From Certhia americana (Eukaryota > Chordata > Aves > Passeriformes > Certhiidae): a stretch of 64,000 nucleotides of DNA. Each line of letters starts with the position of its first letter. The stretch's first letter is position 1. The stretch covers positions 65,882,607 through 65,946,606 of the forward strand of contig CM031857.1 of assembly GCA_018697195.1 (NCBI GenBank), read 5' to 3'. The notes under the pieces were generated by a model. It worked only from the letters and a program-made list of their open reading frames with translations, did not search any database and was not told the origin of the DNA. Of this stretch, positions 37,401-52,400 are shown in pieces. Position numbers and translations under genes: made by a program.

Positions 37401-40400
37401 AATGTTCAGGGCATAGTTAGCCAGAATTCAAAAGCTTCCTAAGGAATAACTTGATCTGGGTAGCTGTAGGGTGGCAGTGTGAGATATCAGAACATTTTTA
37501 CCAAAGATCGTTTAGCCATAGTGACCCTTAGCTGTGACATAACACAAGAGGGTGTTACTACTTTGAGCTATTTATCATATCAGTGAGGGGAAGCTGGTTT
37601 AGGTTGAAAAAAAAACCAAAAAGTAACTTAGAACCTTAGCAAGACCAATAGGCTGTCCAGTAGGAGCTGGAGACATTTGTTCTGGATGAGTCTCCAAGGG
37701 GAGCACAGTATGAAAGCAGATAATGCTGGTCTGCTCCAGAGGGTGGCTGCTGGTGGCTAGGGAGAGGATTTATAATTCTGTGGCAGGGGTGTGGTGAGAG
37801 GCAGTAAGGACACAGAACCTGGGGATGGAATAAATTCAACCAAGATGGAATAGAAGGGTGCGTATGAAACACTAGATCAGGAGGCTTTACAAGTAGCAGT
37901 AAAGAGCTTTTTTAATTCTTACCACTGGGCAGAATCCATAAAGATCCTGTTCATGTGTCTGTACTGCCAACCCTTTCTTGTGAGCCTGTTTAATAGTAGA
38001 TTTTTGTACTAGCAAAGAAACAAATGCTGCCAAGTCAAGACATTGCTGCACAGACCACCCTGCTGACTCATCAAGCATGGAGTAGATACAGAACAAACTC
38101 CCTCTGTGTGTGTGTGTGTGTGTCCCTTTGAGGTATTCCAGCAGCAAAAAAATTGCCATAGTTTATACAGCTTTGTACCCATGGAATAAAAAAATATGAG
38201 AAACTTCCTCTTAAGAGGAAGTAAAATTTTTCTGTCAAGTGGCAGTATAGTTGTAGGAATAAATGTAACTAGAAATAGGTTCCTTTGAGATGAAGATTGG
38301 GCGCTACATAAAATGGTTATGCCTGTCAGGCACTTAGTCCTTATATGAAATGTTGGGTTTCATAATAGACATGTAAAGTGTACATACTTGTACTTACAGG
38401 CCTATTTGTACATCTCTTCTAGAATTTAAACATTGGATATGTTGTCAAAATTCTGCAGCTCTTGGCTAACATTTTAATAGAAATACTACTGCGTGTGTAT
38501 GTATATAATCTAGTATAACCTTTGATGTGGATTTGTCATCTGGAATTGTTTTCGTAGATATTTTAACTGTTTCGTGGAAAGTATTGCCATGGATAAGCAG
38601 ATATAGACGTGCACTGATTCATCCCTTCTGAAATTTTGCTTGATATTTGCTCTGATTTTTTTAAGATCTTTAGTATTTCCATTCCAAAAATATAATCTAA
38701 ATCGTAAGTTTCAAAATGCTTCAAAAAGCTAGATCTTCCTGTTTTACCTTGAATACATTGCTAGGGTCGCTAGAATTGGTTTTGGGTTACAGAGAGTGGA
38801 AAAATTTGTCCCACTCAAAACATTATGGGAAGGGGGAAAGGTTTTATGTGTGCAAAATGGTATAGTAAGTAGAAGAAAATAATTAGAAAACATAGGCGTT
38901 CCCTTGTCTTTATAAGCTGCTTGTTTCAGGTAATTGACTGACTTCTGAATCTCTGAGTACACTTGTGATAGAGGGTTTCTCTGAATTGTAAAGGACAATC
39001 AGAGTGTGATTGATGAAAGTCCTGTCACCCTGTGAAATGCCCAGTATTAGGTGGAATGGAGCCTTTATTGATAACTCATTTCGAAGATTTTTAGACCTAA
39101 AACCAGGTGAGGAAATACTGTGTCTTTATTGTCTGTTGCATGTTCCTCTAGAACAGTTTTGTTTTTACAGACAGTTACTTTGTAGAAGCTAGTGAGGCTG
39201 GGTTTTTTGATTTTAGGTTTGTCCTTTATGACACTGTTCCCAGTCAAAAGTTGTGAAATCTGGGTCCAATTTTCTGTGTCAGAGTTCTTTCTTCTGTTTT
39301 CAAAGCATTCTATATGCATAGATAGATGGGGTACATTTCAGGTTTATTTTCTCCATGCCAGATGACTTCTTTTATTCAAAGAAGAGAAACTTTTTTAAGT
39401 AGTGCATTTGCTGCAAGTAGTTGTATTACTAAAATGTGCAGATCTACAAAGGTAGTTGACATGCTCCAAGTTAGAAAAGAGCTACCTTATGGTAATTTGT
39501 TTGTCTGCCAGGGCTGTCCCCCTGCCCTGCGTTTTCTTACTTTATAAAATAATCAAATCTTCCTTTTGTCCTTTGTCTCAAACAGTAATCTATTTATACT
39601 GAACAACTGTATTAAACAGTTTTAGTTTAACCATTAGAGTAAGAAAAAAAATCGGATTTTTTTTTATTGCTAAGTTGATATCTTTTGGCAGAATAACTAA
39701 TTATTTTTGAAGACAGTTTTACATTTATCTTTGTAAGTCTCTTTTGTTATGCCAGCTGTCTAAATCTTTTCATAAACTTCAGTTAAAAGAACATATTTTC
39801 CGTGATTAATTTAAAATACAATGTTTACTGGAAGGGAAGTCTAGTGAATTCCCACAGATGATGTGTGAGTGTATTTCTCCCACTTGTAAATGAGTTCTTA
39901 TTTCCTACAGTATGTATTCTGGTACCACAATGAGTCATTTTCAACATGTTTTAGTTTAGCTTCTAAAACATTTAAAAACTTGGCAGATACATGTAAATGA
40001 ATGTTACATCCAGCTTTAGAAACTGCTTCCAAAGAGTATTTTACTAAAATGAAATAGACCTTTCAGAATGCCGAAGTGTCTTTTTGTGATAAGCCTGAAG
40101 TCATTTGCAGAGGTCTTTTGGTTTGGGTTGTTTTTGATTGGGCATTTTTTCTTCACCTTCAGGAGGTTTTGCTTTAATTATCCTGTAAAATAGGGAGAAT
40201 GCTTTTGTGAAAAAGCCTTAAAGTTTACACACAATGTGTCTTTAGTTGGATATTTTAGCCAGACAAGTAATACCTTTCTTCAGTATGTTAACTGAATTTT
40301 GCAAATTTTCATGCTATTTTATTTTAAAATTTTTCAATTTTATAACTTTTCAAAATGAATGTAGTGCCATGTCTGCTTTAATGTGATTTAATGTGTTTAA

Positions 40401-43400
40401 GATTATATATGCCATGCCCTACTTAAATGTATTTGATGCTTACATTGGCAGTTCAACTGTTAGAAAAAAACTCAAGACCAACTATTTGTATGATTAGACT
40501 ACTAATCATACAAGTAGTTTGTGTGTTAAAAGAGACTGGGGAGTTATGGGGGTGGAGTGTGAGTGGGAGGAAAATGGGGGAGACCAACCATGTTTAGATT
40601 CAAAATAAAAAAAAAAAAAAAAAAGAAAAAAATCACCCCAAATAAACAAAATCCCCAGTGTGAAATTCCAGTATTTCATTTCTGAGAAAATTATATCTAT
40701 TGTTTAAAGAATATTTTATATTTTAACTTCATGTCCTGGCTTCCTGGCATCTGGAACATTTGTAGAGATGGAAACTGTGAATCCGATTGATGGTAACTTG
40801 GATATGAATTTTGTTCAGTACAAGGTGAAGTTCTAACACTGCCGTGGAGTTCCAACACTGAAAACCTTTGAACATCATATTCAGAGATCTCAGTTTTGTT
40901 CATACCACTCTTTGGGAATTTTGTGATTTTTTGGAAGCATTTTTAAAATGTAATATACTGTCAGACGTTGAATGAGTTCAAATATTAGTTTCTGAGCAAA
41001 GTAAGTAAAACGCAGCATGGATTTTAGTATAGTATTTACTGTGGCTGTCATCAGTCTTGTCTAGTTTTAAATGCCTATACTGGGATGGAGTCACGTCTGT
41101 AAGGTACCTGTTTCTTTCCATTGGCCTATAAAGGGAGTCTGCACAACAGGCTCAGGTGTAAGTAACCACATCATAAAAAGCAGAAACTGCACGACTCAAG
41201 TCCCACATGGCTTTTCTGAGTAAAAGGAGTTCAGCATAGACTCTTTTCAGAAATTCATGAGTTGTGGAGCTTTTGTCTTTTACCATCAGTCTTACTCAGT
41301 CCTCCTCCAATGAAGAATTGTGAAGCCTTAAGCATTTCTCAAAGGCTGTTCATAAAATTTAATGTTTTCATAATTAATAAGTATGATATTATACCTTATA
41401 TGTTGCTTTTTTGGCCTTTTTTTAATGAACTCTGCTGTCGTCCATGATTGGAAGTATTTTGATTGGCATGAATTCAATCAATGTAGGTCTAGATACGTGA
41501 TTATACAAAGGATTGGACCTGGTTAATGAAACTACAGAAGGTAGGAAGATACCATACTCATTCAAAATTTTCAATCTTAGCTACCTAGCACTAACTCAAA
41601 AAGAGCTGCCAAACCCAAATGAAGAAGAAACTTGCATTTGTTTTTGTAGAGAAAAGGGTGGAAAGGACAGAAAATACCTGTGGTGTAGCAGAGATCCACC
41701 TGTTGCCCATGGGTGGGGTGGTGATTGCCCTGAGGAAGCTGTGACCCTGCAGGAAACCCATGGTGGAGCAGGTTTGCTGTCAGGACTTGTGACCTCACAG
41801 GGACCCACACTGGAGCAGGCTGTTCTTGAAGGACTGCACCCATGGGAAGGACCCACACTGGAGAACTTCGTGGAGGGCTGTCTCCCATGGGAGGGACCCA
41901 CATGCTGGAGCAGGGGAAGAGTGTGAAGAGTCCTCCCCTGAGGAGGAAGGGTTGGCAGGAATGTTGGATGAACTGAACACAGCCCCATTCCCTGTCCTTC
42001 TGCACTGCTAGGAGGATGGAAATTTGGAGTAAAGGTAAATTCAAGAAGAAGGGAGGGATGGGGCAGGGGGGGAATGTGGTTTATTTTAGATTTGGTTTTG
42101 TTTCTCATTACCCTTTTCTGATTTGATTCGTAATAAAGTAATTCTTCCCCAAGTCAAGTCTGTTTTGCCCGTGATGGTAAGTGGGTACTCATCTCTCCCT
42201 GTCCTTATCTTGACCCATGAGTCTTTCCTTGTACTTCTTCTGCTCTGTGCAGATGCAGAGGGGAGAGATAAGAGTAGGTTTGGTGGGCGCCTGGGATCCA
42301 ACCAGGGGCAGTCTACCACTGTGTACACAAAACGTAATAATGTATGGTTGGTAAGTACAGGTTTTGCACACGTTAATGACTTTCCAACAGGTTGTCATAG
42401 TGATATCTGGGGGTAGATTTTCCCTGACTAGATTCCAGTGAAGTCTTACCTCCTGTTCTCAAGCACCACCTAACCTCAGAGGCACTTAAAATCATTCCAA
42501 GTTGGAGAACATTTAGGTAGAGGTCCTTGTGCGTGCTCGGAAGTCTCCTGGTTTGGAAAGCTAAGTGCTTATTTTGATATGGGTAGGAGGTGCTTGAACT
42601 TTGTTCAAGTCCCTGAAGGGCCTGTTTTTATTAGAACATGGCTAACTCATTCAAAATCACTGAGTTCACTCCAGAACACTGTTGGAAGAAGAGGAAATGG
42701 CTAAACTTGCCTCTTTTGTAACATGATTTAAGCACTCGCCCAGAAAGTTTAGGACCCTTGTCCCTTCCCTCTCACTCTCCCTAATTATTTAAACAGGTTT
42801 TCGTCTTACCTGGAAATTGTGTCAATATGTCCTGAATTATTGGCAACAAATCTTGATATACATGATGCAGGAGTTTAGCAGAATGCCACAAAAGAGGGAA
42901 AATGAACAAATTTGTTGGGTTTTTTTTGTGAAAGTCAATCAAACAAATTCTCAAAAAATTATAAAAGTGAAATTGAAATATAACTTTCAGAATCTCTTAG
43001 CTATGAAATTGTCTTTTTTTTTAGCACTTCTTTTTCCATTATTAAATGAAGAAAAAAATGAAAACTCTACAAACGTGGATATTGGTGATATAGTAGTTAC
43101 CTATAAGGTTTATAAACATAATTTTAGAGTAGGCCTTATGGATCATTGATTATTTTGTCATTTCATGTAATCATCTTTTCAGAAATTAAACTCTGAATTG
43201 TACTATTCCTAATGGAAGACATTCTTGTTGTTAGGTTTGGATGGAGTTTTAATTTCAAGATTATTTTCTCCTGGTTTATATCACAGAATTCCGGTTATAT
43301 CATTTGTCAAATTTATCTATTGTTTTGTCCTCTTAGAATCTTAGTCAGACTTTGTTTTTCTAGATTGTAGCTTATTTGACTTCTCATGGGATAGATTCCT

Positions 43401-46400
43401 TGTTCTCTTGGACATCTGAGTACCATTTCTTTTAATCCTGACCTCACTTTAACACTGATAACTGGAATTCTGAATAATGTTTCAGATAATTTCCTGCTCT
43501 ATCTCGTATGATACCATAATTTCCACTAGATGTACCTTAGTGATTCCTGGAACTTTGTGTCTTTTGGATAGCTGGGTCATGTTAACAGTTTAGTTATCCT
43601 AATCTCATATAACAAATCTAGATCCTTCTCCTCAAAGTCTTCTCTGTCTTGTAGGAGTCTGGATGAACGGAACCATCACCTTAAGTTTCCTAGCCCTGCA
43701 CTGTCTTCCATCCATATATACATTCTTACTAGTTTTGTGATTGTGCCACATTATTATTGTTCTGTGAGAATCACACTTTCCATCGTTTCAGGTGATTTCA
43801 TTCTCATGATTTCTCATCATTTCTTCACTAGAAAATGTGCAGTCATTTTTGCTTCAAATAATCAACAACTCACCTAATTGAACCTGTGTTGAGTACACTT
43901 ACAAAGGAGCTGCAAGCATCTGTATTATTATCGTTCCTCTAATATGTTTTTAATCTACATTTCAGAGCTTCAGCTATTCAGTGTTGTGTCAATAGGATAC
44001 AAAAATGGAATTGTTAAAAAAGCAAACTACGTAGGTTTCAAAAACTGTAATTTTAGCTCTGTTGTATGATGCTAATCAATTTGAACTTGCATTACTGAGT
44101 TGTGGGGGGAAATAACATTTGTGCAAAGTGCAAATATTTGCAAGTTATTTCTTTGTTCTTATCCTTTAACAGTTTAGCGATTCAAACCTGTCAGGATAAT
44201 TTTTTTTCCTTTATTAGTTGTGAAAAATCATAAAACAAATTACAGTGATTTCTCTGTAATTTTTTTACTTCCCTAAGTTTTAACTTTTCTCTGCACATTA
44301 TTTAACAGATCAAAATGTTGCGGAAATGTTAAGTAATAATTCTTTTTTTTGTCATTTAGAAATACATAGATTTTAGTCATATTTGTTTCACTAATTGCTA
44401 GTCACAGGGACTATCTTTTTGTGTCCTGTTAAACAAAATATTTGATCTGTAAGAGTTTTTACTACACTCTGGGTTTAAGGGAGAGAATTGTATAAATTAC
44501 ATTGCAGTTCAAACAACATACTCAGCTTTCACTTGCCTGCCACACTTTTAAGGTTTTATTTATGTGTATATGAAGTTAATAGACATGCTTAAGCATCCCT
44601 GAAATACTGACATTCTCTCATCATATTAGTACTTGGTTTTTTTCCATAATGTTTGCAATTCAAGCAGCTTTTATGCTTGCTTGTATTGGCCTTCCTACTC
44701 CACTTAGCAGCCTACAAAATAAATCCTTGTATATTCAAATAGATGCCAAGATGCCAGCCATACAAACCATAATGCATGATTCATAATGCAAACTCTCAGA
44801 GCATTTACTCGTGTACGAGTACATTCCTACAAAATGACAGTCAGATAACTATATATGCAAATGTGTGATCACTGAAAAGAGATTTTGTTGAGCTTGCATG
44901 TGTGTACATTTCATGGCAATTCAGTGATGTTAAAGATGGTTAGAAAGTATTAATTTTCTCTTACTCCCATTTTAGTGCTAAAATGGGAAATGAACCACTT
45001 TAAAGCAATCTTCTAAACTGAATTTGGTTTTGAAAAATAAAACCATATTTTCCAAAATTAAACTGAAGTTTGTGGAGGGAGTATAAGGAAGGAGAATCTC
45101 CTAAAATAAGGAGATTAAAAAAAATAATGAAATGCAGTTGTTCCAAAGGAAGGAAGAATAGATTTTGCCAATACAACACTGATGCTTATAAATAGTTTTC
45201 TAGGTCTTCACAAAAATGTACGTTCAATCCCTACCAAGTTAATTGTGCTGCTCTTCTGGCCATTTTCACAATTGTTTTTCAAATTACATTTTCAGAAATT
45301 GAATGCCAATAATGACAATACTTTGAGAACTAATAATGCTTCTAGAAGTAACAATATTTAAAAAAAAAGGTATTTTTAAGCAGTCTATATGGCACACACT
45401 GAAAATGTTGCTGCTGAAACTTCATAGCAAAGCTCTTGAACACAATGAGTGAAAGAAACATTTTAAATAGTACTTTATAAATAGAAAGGTTTCTTTTCTC
45501 AAGTCCCTTCAATGTCAAATGGTCTCTCTTCTTTTTTTCCCTTTCTTTTAACTTTACTTTGCTTTTTAGTGTTCTTTTGAACAGTCCCAAGCTGTGCATT
45601 TCTTTTTTTTTCGAAGCTGCATAAACTAATTTGAAGTCAGTGAGAAATGCAAAATGAGAGCTGTAAATGCCACTAGAGCTGGAGAAATGGAAATTCACAG
45701 GAGAATAATACCAAAGCACTAAGTATTGTTGCTTTTGGTATTGTAATTCAAAGTATAAAATATGACCAAAATATTTGCACTAGCAAGAGACTTTGCTTTC
45801 TTAAATGCATAAAAATAATTGAATATGCAAGTTACAATTCTCCTTCCAGTGTATATTTTAATTACTTTCCTATCCACAAATTTATGGTCCTGTTTTATGT
45901 CTTTGTAAAACTACAAGCACTTCAGTCTGCTGTTTATTTTATTAATCATGTTGCATGCTGTATTTGATCATGATCTGAGAGATGCATTGAATTACTTTAA
46001 ACGCATGCTTTAGATTCCTATAGATCCATAGTACAGTTGTTGAGCATACCCTGCATTTCTAAAGAAGCAAAAAAAGATTGCTCACATTCATACAAGAGCT
46101 CGCTTCCAGGCCAAGAATGACAGATGCTGTTACAGCTGAGAAATGTAGTGTTTTAGGAAAACACTCAAACAGTAGTTATCTTGGGCCAAAGTAAAAAAAT
46201 AAAATAATTTGAGATGCCTTAAGGTAAATTGGAGTTAAAGGTACTTGCAGTAAAGATGTTGGTTGTATTCCATTTCAGTAAATCTGAAATATCTGAACAA
46301 AATAGTTTTGTTCTCTGCCTGTAATAATTTCACATGTGCCTAATTATTGTTTCTCATTTTAAGTAAATATATTTGCAAGAATTTTTTTAATTGTTGGTGT

Positions 46401-49400
46401 TTTATGTTGTAGAGTGTGTGTAAATGATAGCATAGCAAGGAATGGTGAAGAGGGGAGTTGTCTGTGCATAATCCAAACTTTTGTGGCCTGTATTTGGCTT
46501 TGCTGTGCCAAAGCAACATATTTATCCTATTTTAATGTTGACATGATCAGCCAGAGTCTTTAAATTCATTCCATGTGCTGCAGAGAATAATTCACATGAG
46601 AGATCAGTTTTCATGTTTAGCAAGAATATAAGATAATAGAATAAATGGAAATTTGGAAAGTAACAGAAAAGTATCAATAAAACAGAAGTACCAAATTATA
46701 TAACATTCTATATAATGATGCCACAGTTCTAGAAACACAAGAGTGGTAACGCCACAAATGCAACAGTGTAGCACTTAATGGACTAAAAATCCTGACACAA
46801 ACTATTGCACTTGTGTGGTGACAGTTTTGCTTCCTACAATGCTAAAAATGCATGTGACTTTACCTAAATAAGAAAAATAATGTTCCAATTTTTTAAAAGC
46901 CCCTAATGATGGCATAGAAATAATAACTTCTGAATTCTGTCAAAGTCATTAACCTCATAAACACACAATTCTACAAAACCAATAATTCTTTACAGTCCAG
47001 CAAGAAAACTCATAAAAGGTACTTCTTGTCACTGACCAAAAATAAAAAAACCAACTGTAATAGATGGGAAGGATATCTGCAGTTGTAAAAAGTTTTATTC
47101 TTTAATTTATAATAATGTGTGTCATGGTAAGTGGCAAAAAAGCAATACTTCATTTGCTTAAGTAAATTATTATATTTTATATGAACAAGCAAGTTCTGTT
47201 GAGTTATGTTATGTTCTGTGGCTAGGGAACAAAGATTCATAATGAACATTTTCTTCTATTTCCAAGAAGCAATTTTAAGGTGGGATAACATATTAAATAT
47301 TTTGTGTCTTCCCAGTGTTGGTGTTACAGGCAGTGTTGAATTAGCTTGAAGCTTTTTATTATTCTGTAAGAGAGACTATCCCTTGAAAGTTCAAAGAAAA
47401 TTGTTTAAACAGTTTAAACCACAGGCCACTTCAGAATGATCCTTGGTTAGAATTTGATGTGTATCTAAAATACTGTTTCTCTCAAAGCAGATATTTGTTA
47501 CTCTTACCAACATACTTGAATTCAAACAAGAATTCAGGAAAGTCATTTACATTGTGTTGGTCAAACAAGCAAATCTCTGTGGTTAGTTTTGGCTATATCT
47601 AAGAGTATGTATACAGTTTATTGTATTTTTGCATTAATCTGATCTGACTTTATACTAGTTGTACATACAGCACTATTAACTTGATCACAAAGCTAAGTGA
47701 AGACTAATTTACTGTTCTCCTTACCTTACATATTGAGTGAAGTCTTGGAAAATGCCCTTTGTTGTTGAAAGCCCTGACATCTGTTAGAAAACCTGCTGTG
47801 GCCATCTGGATTGCAAATCTTAGCACTACTCATCTAGAAGTAACATCTTTTTGATGAAATACTAATTCTCTTAGGTATTTGTCTCCACATCTGAACGTTC
47901 ACGCAAGTCTTATGACAGTTGCCCTTCTTTATCAATATTCATGCATGTCACCTACAATCCACAGTCCTACATTATCATACTTAGTCTTTTTCAGTACAAA
48001 GCTGAGAAAAGAGCACAAGGTCCAGAACTGGACTGTGATTTCTGCTTTATCTTCACTTTTCCAGGGTGTCACCTCTAATGTAGCTTTCTCACTGGTGGCA
48101 ATTGCCAAATTTCACACTAATGGTTTTTGTTTACTCTGCTTTAAAGAAGAATATTTCATGCAAGGTCCAAAACATCAACAAGAAAAGTTATTATTAAAAA
48201 TTCCAGAAAGACTCTCATCTGAAAGTCTGTGAACTCCTTGACAAAAACAGGAAGCTTGGGTGGAGGTGCTATTTTGAGTAACACTGTTTTTGCTCTTAAC
48301 TGCCTAAAACTTTCACTCCCATGACAGAGACCTTTTACCTCATCTAAGGACTTAATTCCAGTAATCTGCTGATGTAAGGCTTAAGCTTCACTCTGGAGGA
48401 CAGTTTACACTTCCGTATCCCTGGAACTTAAGAAAAAGAAAACATATTCTGTCCTCTGCTTGTAAGTTCAGAGTCGTTATATGAATAACAATGGAGTTGA
48501 CACTATTCTCATATCATTTGCTAAGAAGAGGCAAAATAAGATGTCCTCACTTAGGAATAACTGATCTAATTGAATTGGTTCATCATCTGATAGGAGTGTT
48601 GAGTCAATCAGTGACTACGATGGTTTGCTCCCAGCTGAAAAATAACTGAAGAGTGGTGATTTAAGACTTCAAAGAACTTGGAGATAACACAAGATTAGAC
48701 AGCAACAGGCAGTGTAATTTTTCCTCTTCAAATTCTAACGAATCAGAGATGAATTTGAGAAGGTTTTTTTAAAATTTTCTGGCTGGGAAAGCTGCAGAAT
48801 GTTTTTCCTGTGTTGCTTTTGCCAACCAGAATAATCTGTACAGTAAATCCCCAACATCCTGTAAGAATGGGGATTCAGCAAATGTAAATATAACTAATAA
48901 AGTTCTTAGTAGTGTTCTCCCTATCAGGAGTACTGCTGGATTGTCAGTTTTACTACTCAGCATAATCACTGGATAGTCTGATATGAGGAAATATTCTTCA
49001 ATGTGTGTATGTCTGATTCTTGACTGACTTTGTTTTTTTGAGGTAATGTGGCTACTTCTTCATTACATATTGCAATTTGAAGTGTTTGGCCCTTTGTCAG
49101 GCAGCAAGAAGATATTTTTTCCATTTATTCTTCTGCAGGGAAGTTCTGCGCTGCTTTTATAACTGATGTGCTTTCATTTGACATTAATAGACTTCAAACC
49201 TTTAAATACTTCTTAGCATGTGGCAGAGTGATCCTAGGGAACCTCAGTGCCTCAAGAGCTTTTTCACTGGATGAAAATGCTCTTAATACTTGTAATCGTA
49301 ATGTTGTAGAGTCTGTGTTACTGTGATGATTTCCAGCACAAGTTTACCCCTGAGATTTACACTGCAAGTAACAGGCTTTAACTCATGAAAACCTTACACT

Positions 49401-52400
49401 TTAATTTTCTTTCAGGATGGAAATTCTGCAGCTTTTATTGAAGATTCCTAGCCCATCCTCATGTTTTTTTTGTGAGGAATACCTCTTGGAGTAACTAAAA
49501 CTGTGGATGTCATGAAGCAGTTTACCTTGCATTTCAATGTCTGTTTATGATTATCAGGAATTCTGAGATTGGAAAGAAGTGAAAACATGGGCCAAACTCC
49601 AGTCCAGTAGTCAAGGTATTAGACTGTGTATCTCATTAATATTGCTAAGACAAGCATGCTTTAGTGTCCTGTACCTATAAACACTGTATCTCCAGAAGAA
49701 CAGCTGACAATGTGCAGATTTTCTTGTTTTCTACAAGATTGTCTCCATTTTGAATTAAGGCAAATTGAGGTATTACCCTATTAAGGTAATTAGGTTTCAG
49801 ATTAAGCCTAAAGTCTGATTCTAAGCTGGTTCAGACTTTAACAGCAGAAGAACGGAATGCTCAGAGTGGAATAGTTTAAATTACTTTGAAAAAATATTAA
49901 ACACCTTCACCTACTGAAACTTTCTTGTAATAAAATAAAAATAAAAATAAATAAAAAGCAAAAGTATTGCAGATCACACAAAATAAGGTTAACTGAAGTG
50001 CAGTGGTAACTAGACTGTTTTTCAGTCATGACCTTAATATTCATACAGAACTGGTAAATAGCATGGCTAGACTGAAGTTCAGCAGTTCATTCTTCCCATT
50101 TTAAAATGAAATTAACTTCTATCAATATTTAGGTTCTCTTTCAGTGGAAGTCTTGTAAATTATGAGAAATATGAGGGTTAAAGCCATGTTTCAACATCCG
50201 GGTTAGTAAATGGGTTCCTTTATCGAAGGAGTTAATGTTAAGAATGTGAGATATCAGAAGAAACTTTCCATTTGCTCTTCAGTGAGTACAAGAATTGCAT
50301 CTGCAGTTGCTTCCTTAGTTGCATGATAGACAGAGCCACATTCTAGGGCTCTAGAAAGAATAGATAATGACATGGATGAAATGTTAAAAGCACTGGACAC
50401 ACAGAGTAGGAGGAGTTTTCTGTTTCTTCCATAATAAAAAAATGCTGGCTTTGATTTGCTACTCAGATGGGACAGGGAATGTTTGGAGATCAGGAGTGTC
50501 TTTGTCCACAAGCCCCATTAGGGGAAAAGACCCAAAAGAACAAACAGTTGTTTTCAAGTCCTCTACATGAAGAAGGAAAATTATACTTCTTAGGTGTGGT
50601 TATTGCTGGGATTGTGATAGTTCAGCTAAAGATGGAATTGTTGAAATGGTGAGAAAGAACAGAGCAAATGGGAGGAAAATAGAAAAATTAAGACAAAGAT
50701 ATGTAGGAAGAGAGAGGAGAGATGGACATAATTAGAGGAAGCAGAGAAACAGAAAATTTGATTAGTCTGAGAATGATATGCACTAAAATAAATTAATTTC
50801 AGTGCTTTTTGCTTTTGTGCCTCAGGAGAAAAGGGATTGTTCTGTCACATCTAAGACTCTTCTTAGCATGCATGCATGAAACTTGTATTGCAAAGCCTAT
50901 TAGTATCCCAATAATTCATGAATCCTGACTTCCTTTTTTTGTTTTCAAACCTTGATTTTGTTTTCTTTATTTTCAACTGCTTTTCACAATACTGCTCTTC
51001 TCAAATTGGTAACTTAAGTTGTAAAGGCAAAGTTGGATCTTTATATAAAAATTTTGTTCAGCTTGTCAGATGACTGATAAAATACAGGAAAGTATGTTGA
51101 AAATATGAAATATTTTTCAGAAAGCAAATATGCTCCAGCATGGAGACAGCTTGGAGTTAACTGATTATTTTCACAATAGTTACTGCATTTTTTAAGTATT
51201 TTCATTTCTCACATGCCTCAGCAGGTAATATAGGATAATGTGATAACTGAAGAATTTATTGGGATAGACTGCTTTATAGAAAGCTTAGATTCACTTGACC
51301 TTTTTCATGTTTGCTGATGAAGAGAAGTGAGATTGTTTCATTAGTGTCATAAGCGGCTTGGTGATGTTTCTGTTCAGGATTCATTTATGGCTCCAAGCTT
51401 TTATAAGCAAGGATAAGGTGACTGTAGCTCCTTCCTCTTGTTTTGGGCTGTAAAAGTATCTTCCTTATTCTCTTGTGCTATTGATACCATTGTCTATGTG
51501 TTTATTGTAACTACAATGGTTCTCTGTTTGATTTGAAAGACTTGTACAGTTTAAGAAAACAGCTTTTAAAACCAATATATGTTTCATTTCTGGATAATGA
51601 CACACAGAAATATCTACACTTCAGGACTTGTAGTAAACCAGCTAGTGTACAACACTATTATTTGATAGTTGTCTCTAGAGCTGAAATGTAGTTGATGAGC
51701 TATTTTGGTTTCTAAATCATGCTTATGAAGAGAAGTCTTCACACTGTCTGCTTTGTTTTCCTGTTAATGGTAATGTGGTTGCAATTACTATGACTGCTTA
51801 GGGAAATACATTTTGCATATCTTAGATTTGAAAGAAGACAGATCCAGTTGTGCTCCCTTACCCACTGCTTGTCTGTCAGTCATTTCAGTATCCTTTGATG
51901 ACCATCTCTGCTGTTGCCATTACCGTGTCTTTCCATCATTTGCTTTTCTAATAAAAGCTCCCCTGAGCTGCCCAGTTGCATTGAAGTATGCCTGATGGGC
52001 CTGCAGGCAGCTTAATGGAAGTTTCTTTAAGTTCTAAAAAACAGATGGAAAGCCATGTATTTTTCTAGTATCACACTTAGTTTAAAACAACTGCTGGAAA
52101 TACATTTATAGCAGTCTCTGGTATGTGAATTTTAATATATTAATAGTTTTTATGTGGCATTCAATTGCTAATAAGGAAATGCAGATTATTTTGTGGGGGG
52201 ATCATCCTTCTTGTCTTCAAAGAGAACAAATGTTTTTTTGTAAACAGCAAGCTCAATATTAGCCAACAGTATACTCTTGCAAAATCCTGGGCTGTATTAT
52301 CAGGAGAATAGTCAAGACATCAAGTCCAGATTTGTATCCAATACAAGCATACATAGTGATAAACTGGAGTGTATATAGAGGAGAGCCACCAGAATGCAGG

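Noticed and set aside
41513..42108. Overlapping open frames of up to 170 codons on both strands
   Set aside because: They lie on the GC-rich short repeats of a solo LTR; the low stop density follows from composition.
45342..45719. 125-codon minus-strand open stretch in intron 10
   Set aside because: Low-complexity Lys/Phe/Ser composition and no recognisable domain or neighbour support.
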